A DNA stretch of 64,000 nt from Nematostella vectensis (lineage: Eukaryota > Cnidaria > Anthozoa > Actiniaria > Edwardsiidae): the NCBI RefSeq assembly GCF_932526225.1, contig NC_064047.1, positions 2,665,501 through 2,729,500 of the forward strand. Direction: 5' to 3'. Every line of letters begins with the position of its first letter. Within the stretch, counting starts at the first letter, position 1. Below the pieces are notes generated by a model. That model saw only the letters and a list, made by a program, of their open reading frames with translations. It did no database searches and was not told where the DNA came from. Both the position numbers and the translations under genes were made by a program. Below are positions 1-10,061 of this stretch, in pieces.

Positions 1-902
1 TGAAAGTACCAACACTGGACAAAGGTAAGTACGCCCATGATGTGACAGTACCAACACTGGACAAAGGTAAGTACGCCCTTAATGTGACCGTACCAACACT
101 GGACAAAGGTAAGTACGCCTTTGATGTGACAGTACCAACACTGGAAAAAGGTAAGTACGCCCATGATGTGACAGTACCAACACTGGACAAAGGTAAGTAC
201 GCCCTTAATGTGACAGTACCAACACTGGACAAAGGTAAGTACGCCCTTAATGTGACAGTACCAACACTGGACAAGGGTAAGTACGCGCTTGTGACAGTAC
301 CAACACTGGACAAAGGTAAGTACGCCCTTGATGTGACATTACCAACACTGGACAAAGGTAAGTACGCCCTTGATGTGACAGTACCAACACTGGACAAAGG
401 TAAGTACGCCCATGATGTGACAGTACCAACACTGGACAAAGGTAAGTACGCCCTTAATGTGACAGTACCAACACTGGACAAAGGTAAGTACGCCCTTAAT
501 GTGAGAGTACCAAAACTGGACAAGGGTAAGTACGCGCTTGTGACAGTACCAACACTGGACAAAGGTAAGTACGCCCATGATGTGACAGTACCAACACTGG
601 ACAAAGGTAAGTACGCCCTTGATGTGACAGTACCAACACTGGACAAAGGTAAGTACGCCCATGATGTGACAGTACCAACACTGGACAAAGGTAAGTACGC
701 CCTTAATGTGACAGTACCAACACTGGACAAAGGTAAGTACGCCCTTAATGTGACAGTACCAACACTGGACAAGGGTAAGTACGCGCTTGTGACAGTACCA
801 ACACTGGACAAAGGTAAGTACGCCCTTGATGTGACATTACCAACACTGGACAAAGGTAAGTACGCCCTTAATGTAACAGTACCAACACTGGGACAAGGCT
901 AA
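1..902 (+). repeat. 42-bp minisatellite carrying splice-donor sequences (upstream STRA6-like copy)
   Basis: About 21 tandem monomers, mostly 42 bp with a few of 39 bp, cut by the window edge. Each contains the 5' splice-site consensus AAAGGTAAGTACG. The final degenerate monomer reads caaggctaaa and has lost the donor. The same array lies at the 3' edge of the penultimate exon of gene 2, so this one is the corresponding intron start of an upstream STRA6-like gene. All monomer lengths are multiples of three, so one frame stays open from 42 to 902. That frame encodes a 14-residue repeat of the type VTVPTLDKGKYALN. I regard it as a by-product of the repeat unless donors within the array are used. 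Confidence 0.9.
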
Positions 903-1062
903 ACACCCTCTGTGGAATAACGCAGTACCTTTCAGCCAAGGATCTCCTGTTCTCTTGGCCTGCTCGAAAAATATTTATTTTGTATATTGTTTCCGACCCA
1001 CTAGATATCAAGTTGATCATCCCTAGGCACAGCGAGTGACACAACTTTTTCCAAGAAACCTC

Positions 1063-1800
1063 TTAACCCATTGACTCCTGGCTATTTTTTGAGCTGAATT
1101 TACAAAAAAAAAACAGACAGAAAACAGATACCTCCCCCCCTATTCTGAGTTTTATACAGCCCATCAAAGTCAAACACAGCTGCACCTAGTCAGCGGTATC
1201 CAAGCTTTCCAACAGTGCTTTGCGGTCCCCACTTTTAATCCCTCGTCGTTGTGCTGAAGCCAGCACAAGTTGATGGTTGCTTGTATTTTTCATCAAAAAT
1301 ACAGCTATGAGCATATTAGGAGAGTGTCTCAGGACATCATGAAGTCTTTTGGGGCATAATTGAGTGCTTTGCTTATGGATATTTGCAAGCAAAGGTTCAT
1401 GATGATTTTTTTCCTTGTTTGGCTTTGCCTGGATGAGAAAATAATTTTCTAATGAATCACTACAGCTCTCCTAAATGCTTTCTTTTCTGAAACCAAATTA
1501 ATTCCAAAATTGTTTACACTGCTACTCTGGGTCTGTATGACCTGGGATTGATTTGTTTGGCTTCGGGGTGAAATGACTTCTAAAAAACAATCTGACTTTG
1601 GGGAGAGGAGTGTTGACTGGCCCTCCCCTCGTGAAATTTCCCCTGGATCTCCCAGAATGCTTTGCAATACGTAAAGACATCTTCGTGGTTGTACAATCTT
1701 TCAAGGAGTGGACATTGTGTTTTGAGGCCATGGAAATGTACCTGGAGGATCAGAATAAAGGTATCTATTTGTGTCTTGAGCTGTGTGTGCTGATCTCTCT
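1063..1800 (+). repeat. TTAA-ended dispersed repeat, left arm of an inverted pair
   Basis: Begins at TTAA (1063-1066) followed by CCCATTGACTCCTGG. It is similar, in reverse complement, to 8750-9464, which ends CCAGGAGTAAAAGGG then TTAA. Inner blocks also match: the stretch near 1310-1385 with 9180-9250, and the stretch around 1745-1795 with 8750-8800. A TTAA flank and a CCC terminus are hallmarks of piggyBac-type elements, so a non-autonomous piggyBac-like repeat is likely but unproven. It lies in the last intron of gene 1, upstream of the exon at 2266. Nothing else recognisable is seen between 903 and 2265. Confidence 0.55.
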
Positions 1801-2265
1801 CCCTTGTGTGGTATTTTGAGCGTTTTATTGAGAGGGGTGATTCTGCTTTTCTCTCCTTGTTCGATTTGAGATTTGTCAAAGAACCTGTGCTATTATTTGG
1901 CTTAAGAGTAGTTGCCAACACCTTGGTTGGATGTATATCTTCAAGACCATTTATCCCTTAGACTGACGCCTGAGTATCTTCATCTTGTTGTGTTTAGTTT
2001 GCTTTTATGAATTTTTTGGGGTGTGGGTACTTCCCAAAGCCGGTACAGGCCGGTTGAGGGGTCAATGTGTTTAAACAATTAAGAAAATTAATTAAGAAAA
2101 TAATGACCCCGCTGATAGTTAACCGTTTTCCAATGTGAACATGGCTAAAATATAGCATGGGAACATTGGCGATACCATTACGCGAGACCCCCAGCCCCGT
2201 TTTATTGCCCCACTCTAATATAGTCGAATTGTTCGCTTACTGTATTTTTGTGCACTCGTTACCAG

Positions 2266-2406
2266 GCTACCTGTCGTACGTCGGTTTCATCAACGTCCTT
2301 AAAGCCCACAGCCACCCCGTCATGCTGGTATTTTGTCAGTTGCTTTTGAACGCAACCTGGCCGCGACACACAAATAACGCCGTGGATATCGAAGAAGTCG
2401 CCTTTG
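2266..2406 (+). CDS. STRA6-like: STRA6-like retinol transporter gene 1, last long exon (partial gene)
   Basis: This is the 3' end of a STRA6-family gene whose other exons lie left of the window. The exon starts after an acceptor (ccag, 2262-2265) and completes a split Gly codon, giving GYLSYVGFINVLKAHSHP and then VMLVFCQLLLNATW. Vertebrate STRA6 has a similar block just after its last membrane segment: Gly-Tyr, then Asn-Phe-Leu-Lys, then Ser-His-Pro, and a short amphipathic stretch on the cytoplasmic side. A donor GTGAGT follows at 2407. If it is not used, the frame adds Gly-Glu-Tyr-Val and stops at 2420. A possible next exon at 2834 hits a stop after Asp-Val-Ser. It differs from gene 2 by at least Pro to Gln and Glu to Lys near the end. 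STRA6 proteins move retinol across the plasma membrane; that role here is inferred from family resemblance. Confidence 0.8.
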
Positions 2407-3206
2407 GTGAGTATGTTTGATGGCACACACTGTATTATACTTTAGTTTATAGAGACATGACGAAAAAACCTGTAAATTCGCAATTCGAGATAGAGAGAGA
2501 AGACACAATTTATTACAATGGCCATCGGTTCCTTGTATTCCGGACTGATTTTTGAAACACAAATAACGTGAGGCCGAAATACACATACCCAGATTTTTGC
2601 TTTTTAAGATATTTTTTCCTTGATCATCCTTGCGCTTTGTATGACCTCAGGGACGAAAAGCTAAAATTTCAAATTGACACTTTACAAAAAGTCGCATCAA
2701 TTTTAAAAAAGTCGCATTTGATATTTTGTTTGCTATTACTCACTAAGTACTTAGAGAAATTTTCCGCCTTATTAGATCTGAAATGAGCTTATTTTAAGCG
2801 TTAAGTCATGTTTTTCCGTCATGTCGTTTACAGACGTTTCTTGAGGCACCTCCCGAAATGTAGAAGTGATAAAATAACCGTTAAATCGAGCCCACTCCTC
2901 AGGCACTCCCCTGTTGATAAATACAAATCAATAGAAGAGATAGATTGATAGATAGATTAATGGGAGGGGGGTGGGGGTGGGGGGCGGATCGCCGCGTCGC
3001 AAAAGAATGCCTGTCATATCTCTTCTTTTCAAGTATGAGCGTATCTCGTATCTTTCGAGAAGATGCAAGCATAAAGTACCCCCATTGGCGTAATCGATCC
3101 TGGCTGAATGCAGCCGCATCTAAATCATAAATCTAAATCATTAAGTCTTTCATTACCATTACGTCCTGAGCCGCCTGTAAAATATAGGCCCAACTCCTAA
3201 ACGTCA
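2407..3206 (+). other. Non-coding 3' flank of gene 1
   Basis: AT-rich sequence without a convincing open frame. It contains a candidate acceptor for an alternative last exon (cag at 2831-2833), a run of gata-type repeats near 2935-2960 and a G-rich run near 2961-2990. It aligns with 44,284-44,925 in copy B up to about 3040. From about 3090 the two copies no longer align. Confidence 0.5.
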
Positions 3207-3741
3207 GGGGTCGCTTGCACAAAGCCTGGATAAGTCTTACCCACCGGTTAAGTCCGTATCCAGCGTATAAAAGTAATCCGAGTGGTGTGATTCGGATGCA
3301 CAAAGCCCGAATAAAAGTTACCAGCGGTTAAAGTTATCCGGACGATAGAGGTCGAATAAAATGTTATCCACCGAATAAATGTTAAGAAAAAACAAAATGG
3401 CGTCCTGCTTTCAATTTTTTTGTCAGAATTTAGAATAATTTTAGACACAGTAAAAGCTGAAACACATGCAAACGACGAATTTTACTGTTGGTAAATTTAC
3501 AATGAACTATAAACTTACATGCAGCTCTGGCAGGACTGGAATCAAACTATATTTCCGTTCTGTCGAGAAATGTGACTCCTAAAGACAGGAAGAAGCGAAA
3601 CACTATCCCCTGTGATCATTCCATGATTTACATGCACTTTGCCTCGATAAACTGTTTGTTTTCTGGCACTTTTAGTAGCTTTTTCAACGGTAGCCATTTT
3701 GTTTGAAGGAAAAACAGCGCGCGATTTGCATATTTACCATG

Positions 3742-3904
3742 TGTAATATTTTGGTGTCTTGAATAAAGACTGAGTCGAATAGTGAATGGTTCTTTTACTA
3801 CATTGCTGGTCAACGGTCAGCAAACGACTGACTCGCTAGTTACATGCTTGGTCATAAAATCAACTCAAATCACGCGTTACCAAGGTGACAGTAACAACAT
3901 TACA
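3742..3904 (-). repeat. 3' LTR of the Ty3/gypsy element
   Basis: 163 bp, starting TGTAATATTTTGG and ending AACAACATTACA on the plus strand. It appears base-for-base identical to 8191-8353. The outer flank is CCATG. Confidence 0.95.
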
Positions 3905-3921
3905 TTTCTCCCTTCTTTGGA
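3905..3921 (-). promoter_or_regulatory. Polypurine tract of the LTR element
   Basis: On the minus strand the bases directly before the 3' LTR read TCCAAAGAAGGGAGAAA. This is a purine run in the position where plus-strand DNA priming occurs in LTR retroelements. Confidence 0.75.
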
Positions 3922-4073
3922 GAAAACCTAACACATATATAGTAGACGTAATTCAAACTAAATTAAAGTATACAATCAAAATGACCTGGGGAAACTAAGT
4001 CCTTTAGTCTATCATTAGCTCTAAACATAAAGTTCAAAATCAACAGTTCTAACATAGTTCGTTTGGGAGATGA

Positions 4074-5420
4074 CTACTTGTCGCAAACATAGTCATCTAA
4101 CTTGTGCGGGCGTGATCGTACGCGTTGCGGGTAACGCCGCGGATGGGTGACGTCTGCCGGGGTAGGTGAATCTTGATCGGGGACATCATCTTGGTCTTCC
4201 GCAGGTGCAGGTACCCTCTTGAAGAAGGACGAGTTTCTTGTGACCTTGACACCATCCTCGTCTTGCGCTGTGACCATAGAACCTTTCTTTCCTACGATCA
4301 TGCGTGGTCTTGCGTCGTATGGTGTGTCGCTCTTCCGCTTTGATTCGTCCCGCTTCACTAGAACCGTATCTCCTTCCGCTAGAGTCGAAGGTTTGACATA
4401 CCGCTTGTTATCCGCATACTGCTTCATCTTCTCCTTTGCCGCTTGGTCACGCTGTCGGATCTCTTGATCGGCGCAGGGTACTGCGGTCTGAGGCAACTTC
4501 GTTCTCAGCGGCCTTCCGAACAACGCTGTTGCTGGAGCGACTCTTGTCGTGCTGTGAGGCGTTGCGCGGTAGTTTCTCAGCAGCCTCTGCATTTCTTGCT
4601 TGTAACTCTTGTTCTCCGTCTTCGCAGTCTTGATCACTTTCTTCACGGTCCGGACGAACCTCTCCACTTCTCCGTTCGCTCTTGCCCATTTGGGAGTGAC
4701 CTTTCGATGCTTGAATCCGAGGTCATCTGCGAATGATGCGAATTCCTTGCCGTTGAATGGGGGACCGTTGTCCGATCTCACTACTTCAGGGACTCCGTAT
4801 TCCGAGAACACTTTGTCCAGCTTGGGCAGTACCGTTGTTGCGGAGGTAGAAGACACGATTTCGACGATCGGGAACCTCGTGTAGTCATCGACGATCAGCA
4901 GAAGGTATTCCTTGCTCGCTAGCTCAGCGAAGTCCACGCTGACTTCCGTCCATGGTGCCTTCGGGAGAGGAGACATTTGTAGGGGTTCTCGCGTACTCTC
5001 GGGTGTAGTAATCAGACACGCGCTACACGACTTCACCATGCTTTCGACTTGCTTGTCAATGTTGGGGAACCACACTTTCTCACGTAGAAGTGATTTGGTC
5101 TTCACTAGCCCTTGGTGACCTTCATGCGCCAGCTCCACCACGTGACGTTGTAGACTCTTGGGGATGACTATGCGTGTTCCGCGTAGAATAAGGTTGCCGG
5201 ACTCGTTCATCGTCAGCTCATCCTTTACCCTCTCGAGTAGTTGAAAATCTGTCTTGTCAACACTTGGACGCTTGACCGCACTGTGCCAGTTCCCTTTGCG
5301 TATGGCTTCGGCCACAGCCTGCAGTGTTGCGTCGCTCTCTGTCGCTTTCTCGATGTCTTGTGATTTTAGGGCTTTTGGAGTAGATGTCTTTGTGAGATAA
5401 TTGACATATTCTTCTGCCAC
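4074..5420 (-). pseudogene. Integrase region of the Ty3/gypsy element
   Basis: An open frame of 448 codons. Near residues 95-135 there is a zinc-binding HHCC module (AHEGHQG, then CSAC). The catalytic core follows, with the first Asp in SVDFAEL, the second in RSDNGPPF and the Glu in ARANGEVERF, so the DDE triad is intact. A basic C-terminal tail ends after PHKLDDYVCDK. Integrase inserts the element's cDNA into the host genome. The first residues overlap, in another frame, the end of the RNase H fragment at 5366-5617. This shows a frameshift near 5425-5440 that separates integrase from the upstream Pol reading frame. The apparent start Met is therefore not a true start. Confidence 0.9.
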
Positions 5421-5617
5421 CTTCTGCTTGTCTCAGCTGCGAACTTTGTTGGATGACGGGATAGGTAATCCGCAGGGTTTTCTTCACCTCGCTGATACTT
5501 TACGGTGACTTGGTAAGGCTGAAGTCTCAGCGCCCATCTCTCGATTCTTGCGGGTGGCTTTGAGTTTGCGTTGCCGTAGATGGACACCAGGGGCTTGTGA
5601 TCCGTGTATACCGTCAC
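5366..5617 (-). pseudogene. RNase H C-terminal fragment of the Ty3/gypsy element
   Basis: The frame begins MTVYTDHKPLVSIYG and contains the conserved TDHKPL motif of the Ty3/gypsy RNase H domain. It continues with RIERWALRLQPYQ and the ADYLSRHP block that normally links RNase H to integrase. It is cut off from the upstream polymerase frame by the palindrome at 5607-5670. It then runs out of frame (RRWQKNMSII) where integrase should begin. It is therefore a broken piece of one Pol polyprotein, not a separate gene. Confidence 0.85.
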
Positions 5618-5670
5618 TGGTTTGCCGTATATGTATACCTATACATATACGGCAAACCAGTGACGGTATA
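5607..5670. repeat. 31-bp perfect palindrome inside RNase H
   Basis: The arms 5607-5637 and 5640-5670 are perfect reverse complements separated by two bases (CC). One arm is normal RNase H coding sequence and the other is its inverted copy. The result is a premature stop at 5639-5641. It could be a template-switch mutation or an assembly or sequencing artefact. Confidence 0.93.
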
Positions 5671-8122
5671 GACGCAGATACTCACATGCCCATACCACCG
5701 CGAGGGCTTCTCGTTCCGTCTGACTATATCGCTGTTCTGTTTCCGTCAGAGACCGGCTCGCATAAGTTATGACGTGTCTCGCCTCGGTCTTGGGTTCTAC
5801 TTGGAATAGGATGGCGGCCAAACCAACGGGACTGGCATCAACAGATACCTCAGTGCGCCTCTCGGGGTCGAAGTAGGCGGTTACGGGTGCGCTTACTAGT
5901 GCGTCCTTCAGCTGGCTGACTGCGCTGTCATGCTCGGCCGTCCAACACCACGGTTGGTCCTTGTGGGTGAGCTTGCGTAGTGGCTCGGTCTTGGTGGCGT
6001 AGTCTGGGATGAACCTTGAGCAGTAGTTCGTCATTCCTAATAGGCTGCGTACTTCTGATGCTGTTGACGGTGTCTGCAGATTGACCACGTCTTCGACTTT
6101 CTTGGGGTCTGGGGATATGCCGTCTTTGGAGAACACATACCCAAAGAACTCCAGCTTCTCCTTGCCGTACTCGCACTTGCTTTTGTTGAGGGTTAGGCCC
6201 TTTTCTCTCAGCCGTTTGAAGACTGCCCTCAGATTTCGGTCGTGCTCCTCCTGTGTCTTGCCAAATACGAGTACGTCGTCGCTGATATTTATCGCACCAT
6301 CGATGTCTTCCAGTGTCTCTCGGATTACATTCTGGAAAATCTCTGCAGCACTCGAGATTCCGAAGTTGAGACGTTTGTAGCGCATTAGGCCCATGTGGGT
6401 GCTGAAAGTGGTGATGTATCTCGACTCGGGCGCCAATTCGAGCTGGTTGTATCCTTGGTTTAGGTCAAGCTTGCTGAAAACTTTCGCTCCGTTTAAATCT
6501 CCTATCATCTCCTTGATGGTCGGCGTGACGTGACGTTCGCGCTTGATCGCCTTGTTCGCCTGGCGCATGTCGACACACACACGTATCTTGCCTGGGGACT
6601 TTGGTTTCGGCGCAACCACTATAGGGGACACCCAGGGTGTAGGGCCTTCGACGCGTTCTATCACGCCAAGCTCTTCGTCCCGCTGTAGCTGTTCCTCTAG
6701 CTGCTTGCGAACGTGAAACGGGACCCTTCTGTGCGGCTGTGCAACAGGTGGTGTGTTTTCGTCGATGTGTAGCTTTATCTGATAGTTCTTCAGCTTGCCT
6801 AGCCCATGGAACAGGTCGTCATATTCGTCGATGAGGCTTGTGAGCTCGTTGACCTTGGTCTTGCCTTGGGGTGTCTTCGCAGTTACTTGCTGCACCGTCT
6901 GGAGGAGATTGAGCTCTTGGGAAGTTTTCCAGCTTAACAGTGAGCCGCCCGATCCTTTGACCACGTAGAATCGCGCACTAATCTTCTTACTGGTAGACTC
7001 CGTGATCGCAGGGAACTTTCCAAGGACTTGTAGGGGATTTGTCGACTGGTAGGCGAATATCTTGACGCCAGACTGCTCTAACTTTGCGCTTTTCGGCAAT
7101 TTCCGGTAGTCTTCTTCGTCAAGGACATTAATACTAGCACCAGAGCCCGCCATTATTGTGACTGGGGTTCCTTGCACTTTTATCTTAAAGAAGGGCTGGT
7201 CCTTCGTCTTGGGTGTACTAAGTGAGAACGTGTACGCCTCTTCTTCATCGCTGGACTCGCTGTCGCTTATTTTGTTTACAGGTCGGCGTGACTTCCTGTC
7301 TGGGGTCTTGTTCTTTGACCGGCAAACGGCTTCGAAGTGATTTGATTTACCACATCCTCGGCAAACTGCTTGATAGGCAGGACACGATGTTTTTCCACCA
7401 GCGTGGGGATATCCTCTACCACAATTCCGGCATTTTTCGCTCGACTTCCGGTTTTCAGGCACTGGCTTCCGGTCACGTGACTGCTGGCTGCGCACGTTGT
7501 CTCGACGACGTCGGCCATCTTTCTTTCTCGCTTGGCGATGGTTCGGTCGGTCTTTCTCGATTTTATTCACGGACTCTTGCTTCTCGATGCTTGCCGCCTG
7601 GGATCTAGATAGTTCCATGGCTTTGCCTGCCTCTAGGAGCTGTGTCAGGGAGTACGATGGGTTTTCCAGGGCTTTCATCCGGAGCTTATGAGAAGTACAG
7701 CTCTGTACGATCTGTGTTTTGATTTCACGGTCGATATCGTTGAACTCGCAGGAGGTTGCCAGCTGTCGTAGCCGTGTGTGGAACGCTGTGATGCTCTCGT
7801 CGGGTTCTTGGGTTGCCTGGCGGAATTTGTAGATCTCGAACTCTCTGTTTTGTCTAGGAGTAAAGTATTCTGTCAGAGCTTGAACAGCTTTTTCGAACGG
7901 ATCGTCGCCTGCTCCAGCTTCTGTGTCTGCCAGGGTATCGAAAATCTCGTTCGTCGCTTCTCCGGCGTAGTGCAGCAGTAGAGCTCTTTGTCTGGTCTTG
8001 TCGGTGATGTTCAATGCTACGAGGAGGTTCTTGAATCTGGACAGCCATTTCTTCCAACGTGCAGCCTGAGTGCTGGTTTCTGCAACGTCGAATTCTGGAA
8101 ATGTCGGTAGGGCTGCCGCCAT
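5639..8122 (-). pseudogene. Gag-protease-reverse transcriptase polyprotein of the Ty3/gypsy element
   Basis: One long frame. The likely start is the Met codon at 8120-8122 (residue 51 of the open frame); upstream codons read through the leader. An N-terminal Gag-like region of about 200 residues is followed by a basic stretch. Two Cys/His zinc knuckles follow, the second being Cys-x2-Cys-x4-His-x4-Cys. The aspartic protease site reads TIMAGSGAS, where the family has Asp before Ser-Gly, so the catalytic Asp is missing. The reverse transcriptase has SKLDLNQGYNQ, then NFGISSAAEIFQ and the active site ISDDVLVFG with both aspartates. The frame enters RNase H (SVDASPVG, with TEREALAVVW) and stops at the palindrome. 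It makes cDNA from the element's RNA in intact relatives. Confidence 0.92.
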
Positions 8123-8170
8123 GAGTTTAGTTGAATTTCGCCTGTGGAAATAACTGTTAGTAGATACGAA

Positions 8171-8190
8171 TCCTCGTCGCTCGTCGCCAA
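8171..8190 (-). promoter_or_regulatory. Primer-binding site of the LTR element
   Basis: Directly inside the 5' LTR the minus strand reads TTGGCGACGAGCGACGAGGA. The first bases after the leading T (TGGCGACGAG) fit the 3' end of a tRNA-Ser plus CCA. The primer tRNA assignment is tentative. Confidence 0.6.
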
Positions 8191-8353
8191 TGTAATATTT
8201 TGGTGTCTTGAATAAAGACTGAGTCGAATAGTGAATGGTTCTTTTACTACATTGCTGGTCAACGGTCAGCAAACGACTGACTCGCTAGTTACATGCTTGG
8301 TCATAAAATCAACTCAAATCACGCGTTACCAAGGTGACAGTAACAACATTACA
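8191..8353 (-). repeat. 5' LTR of the Ty3/gypsy element
   Basis: 163 bp, apparently identical to 3742-3904, outer flank CCATG. As the upstream LTR on the minus strand it would carry the element's promoter. A AATAAA signal lies near its other end (plus strand 8209-8216 region). Confidence 0.95.
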
Positions 8354-8749
8354 CCATGGAAACGGGAAGCCATTTAGTGGCAAATGATGGCTATTCAGCG
8401 GATAGTTATCCAGCGTTCTATCCACGCTTTGTGCAACGCTATTTTATCCGGCGGATAACTATTCGCTGGATAGGGATTTTATCCGGCGGTTAGCGCCTAT
8501 CCGGCGGATAACTTATCCAGGCTTTGTGCAACCGGCCCCAGAAATGCAAACTAAACATCACCAGACCTGGATACTCATGGATTCCTCCAAGGCATAGACG
8601 ACCTTTAAAGGCGCATCTAAGCAATGTAATAGAATTGACTCTATTGTCAAAATATGAACCTTGATTTCTGACCAATTCGTAAACAAATGCTTAAACTCAG
8701 AACATTTCTTACCAATAAAGACACAAAATCCCGAACTACAAATAGAGAC

Positions 8750-9464
8750 AAGCAAACACAGATCAAGTCACAAATAGATACCTTTATTGCTCTCCGTCGG
8801 GTCCCATTTTACAGCAGTCAGTCACAATAATCAATGCTATAACCTCCATTAGAAGCAAGTCACCATGTTTAGCCTATTTTGCATGCCTGCACTGCATCAT
8901 GTGAGTCTTGGAAACACCTTGACAGACAGGCGGGCAATCTCCTCCAACAGAATCATAACAGTTTTTTTATAAGTCTCTTTGCCCCGAAGCCAAACAAAAC
9001 ATTTCCAGGTCCAAGGAACCCAGAATAATCCTGAAAACAATTTTTGAATAAGGTTGGGTAGCAAAGATGGCCCACATTGGAGAGTATGAGGACATTCACT
9101 AGAAAATTCCTTTCTCACTTGGTGAAGCCCAGACAAGGAATTATCCCATTGAATCAACCTCAACGTGAAAACATCCATAAGCACAGCATTAATTAAGCCC
9201 AAATAGACTTTATGATGTCCTAAGGCACTCTCCAGATGTGAAAAAGCTGTAATTTTTTTAAGCAAATTACAAGCAAAACTGTTGTAAGCAACAGGCTGTA
9301 GCAGTGCCGTCTCTAGAACGAAAACGCACCGCATACTGTCTTGGGTCAGCGGTAGCTTAGCTTAACTGGTAGTGTTGGACTTGAAATAGGGGGGGAGAGG
9401 TTTCTGTTTTCAGTCTGTTTTTCTTACAATTTTTTTCAAAAGTACCCAGGAGTAAAAGGGTTAA
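8750..9464 (-). repeat. TTAA-ended dispersed repeat, right arm of an inverted pair
   Basis: Reverse-complement relative of 1063-1800, ending in CCAGGAGTAAAAGGG and TTAA (9461-9464). A 145-codon minus-strand frame (8897-9334) lies inside it. The related left arm has no matching open frame, so I do not call a gene. In copy B only the last 70 bp or so of this arm remain (about 45,175-45,243). The stretch 8540-8750 shows nothing else. Confidence 0.55.
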
Positions 9465-9872
9465 AACTGTCTAGGAATGGAAATTATCAGTGCTTGCCGT
9501 GTTTGTCTGTTGTCCCTTGATGTCAAATGCTTACACATGAAAGATTATATGAACATGATTAGTTTGTAAATTTTTATTACCTAACCAGTTTATAGCTATG
9601 ATAAAGTAAAAAGATTTGTGTTGATCTCATCTTTGACATATAGTCGGCCTTTCATATCATAGTCCAACGTTTTTCACAAGGTGGCTTAGAAGAAGAAGGG
9701 CGCCCGCCATTATTTCGAAGCAGACCAGCAGCCAACCGCTGGTTCGTGGCAGTGACACTCCTGCGTAACCCTGGGCTAGCGAAGTACAGGAAATCCGATG
9801 ACCTGGTATTGCAGAATGCTCTCGAAAGAAATAAAATGCAGCGCAGAGATTTGCCTATCTAAGCAGGGCTTA

Positions 9873-10061
9873 AAGCCCAGTGCAAACTGCGCCAGCACCT
9901 GCCAGCATTGCTGGCGAATTTTTGCTTGACTGACTATAGGACAAAGGAAATGTCAAAATGGGAAATGGACATTCTGAAATTTCGTTTGTCTTGTGGTCAG
10001 TCGAACAAGAATTCGCCAGCAATGCTGGCTGGTGGGTGCTGGCGCAGTTTGCACAGGGCTT
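9873..10061. repeat. Small foldback element
   Basis: The left half (AAGCCCAGTGCAAACTGCGC) and the right half (GCGCAGTTTGCACAGGGCTT) are inverse copies. The symmetry extends through GCCAGCATTGCTGGCGAATT on both sides. The length is 189 bp with no coding capacity. It is conserved at 45,652-45,840 in copy B, so it is older than the duplication. Confidence 0.75.

Larger units (their letters stand above)
3742..8353 (-). mobile_element. Ty3/gypsy-type LTR retrotransposon, complete ends, defective coding
   Basis: The element has 163-bp terminal repeats (3742-3904 and 8191-8353) that appear identical, both TG...CA. It is flanked by a 5-bp target duplication CCATG (3737-3741 and 8354-8358). On the minus strand the order is Gag, zinc knuckles, protease, reverse transcriptase, RNase H, integrase, which is the Ty3/gypsy order. 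A primer-binding site and a polypurine tract sit next to the LTRs. Identical LTRs indicate a recent insertion. Yet the coding region carries a protease active-site change, a palindromic break in RNase H and a frameshift before integrase. The element is absent from copy B. Confidence 0.95.
3207..8539. mobile_element. Non-autonomous TIR element interrupted by the LTR retrotransposon
   Basis: The left end (3207 onward, GGGGTCGCTTGCACAAAGCC) is the inverse of the right end (down to 8539). Their first 29 bases differ at about two positions. Inner sequence on both sides is rich in variants of TATCCGGCGGATAA and CCGGTTAAG, which is typical of self-similar MITE arms. Without the nested 4.6-kb retrotransposon it would be about 0.7 kb. 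No transposase frame and no clear target-site duplication are visible. The superfamily is not recognised. Confidence 0.6.

Noticed and set aside
8897-9334. 145-codon minus-strand frame
   Set aside because: It lies in the TTAA-ended dispersed repeat. The related left arm has no matching open frame and no family motif is visible.
9349-9392. tRNA-like box A sequence (GTAGCTTAGC with GGTAGTG)
   Set aside because: Only a 5' half is present; no B box or acceptor stem is found, so a tRNA gene is not supported.
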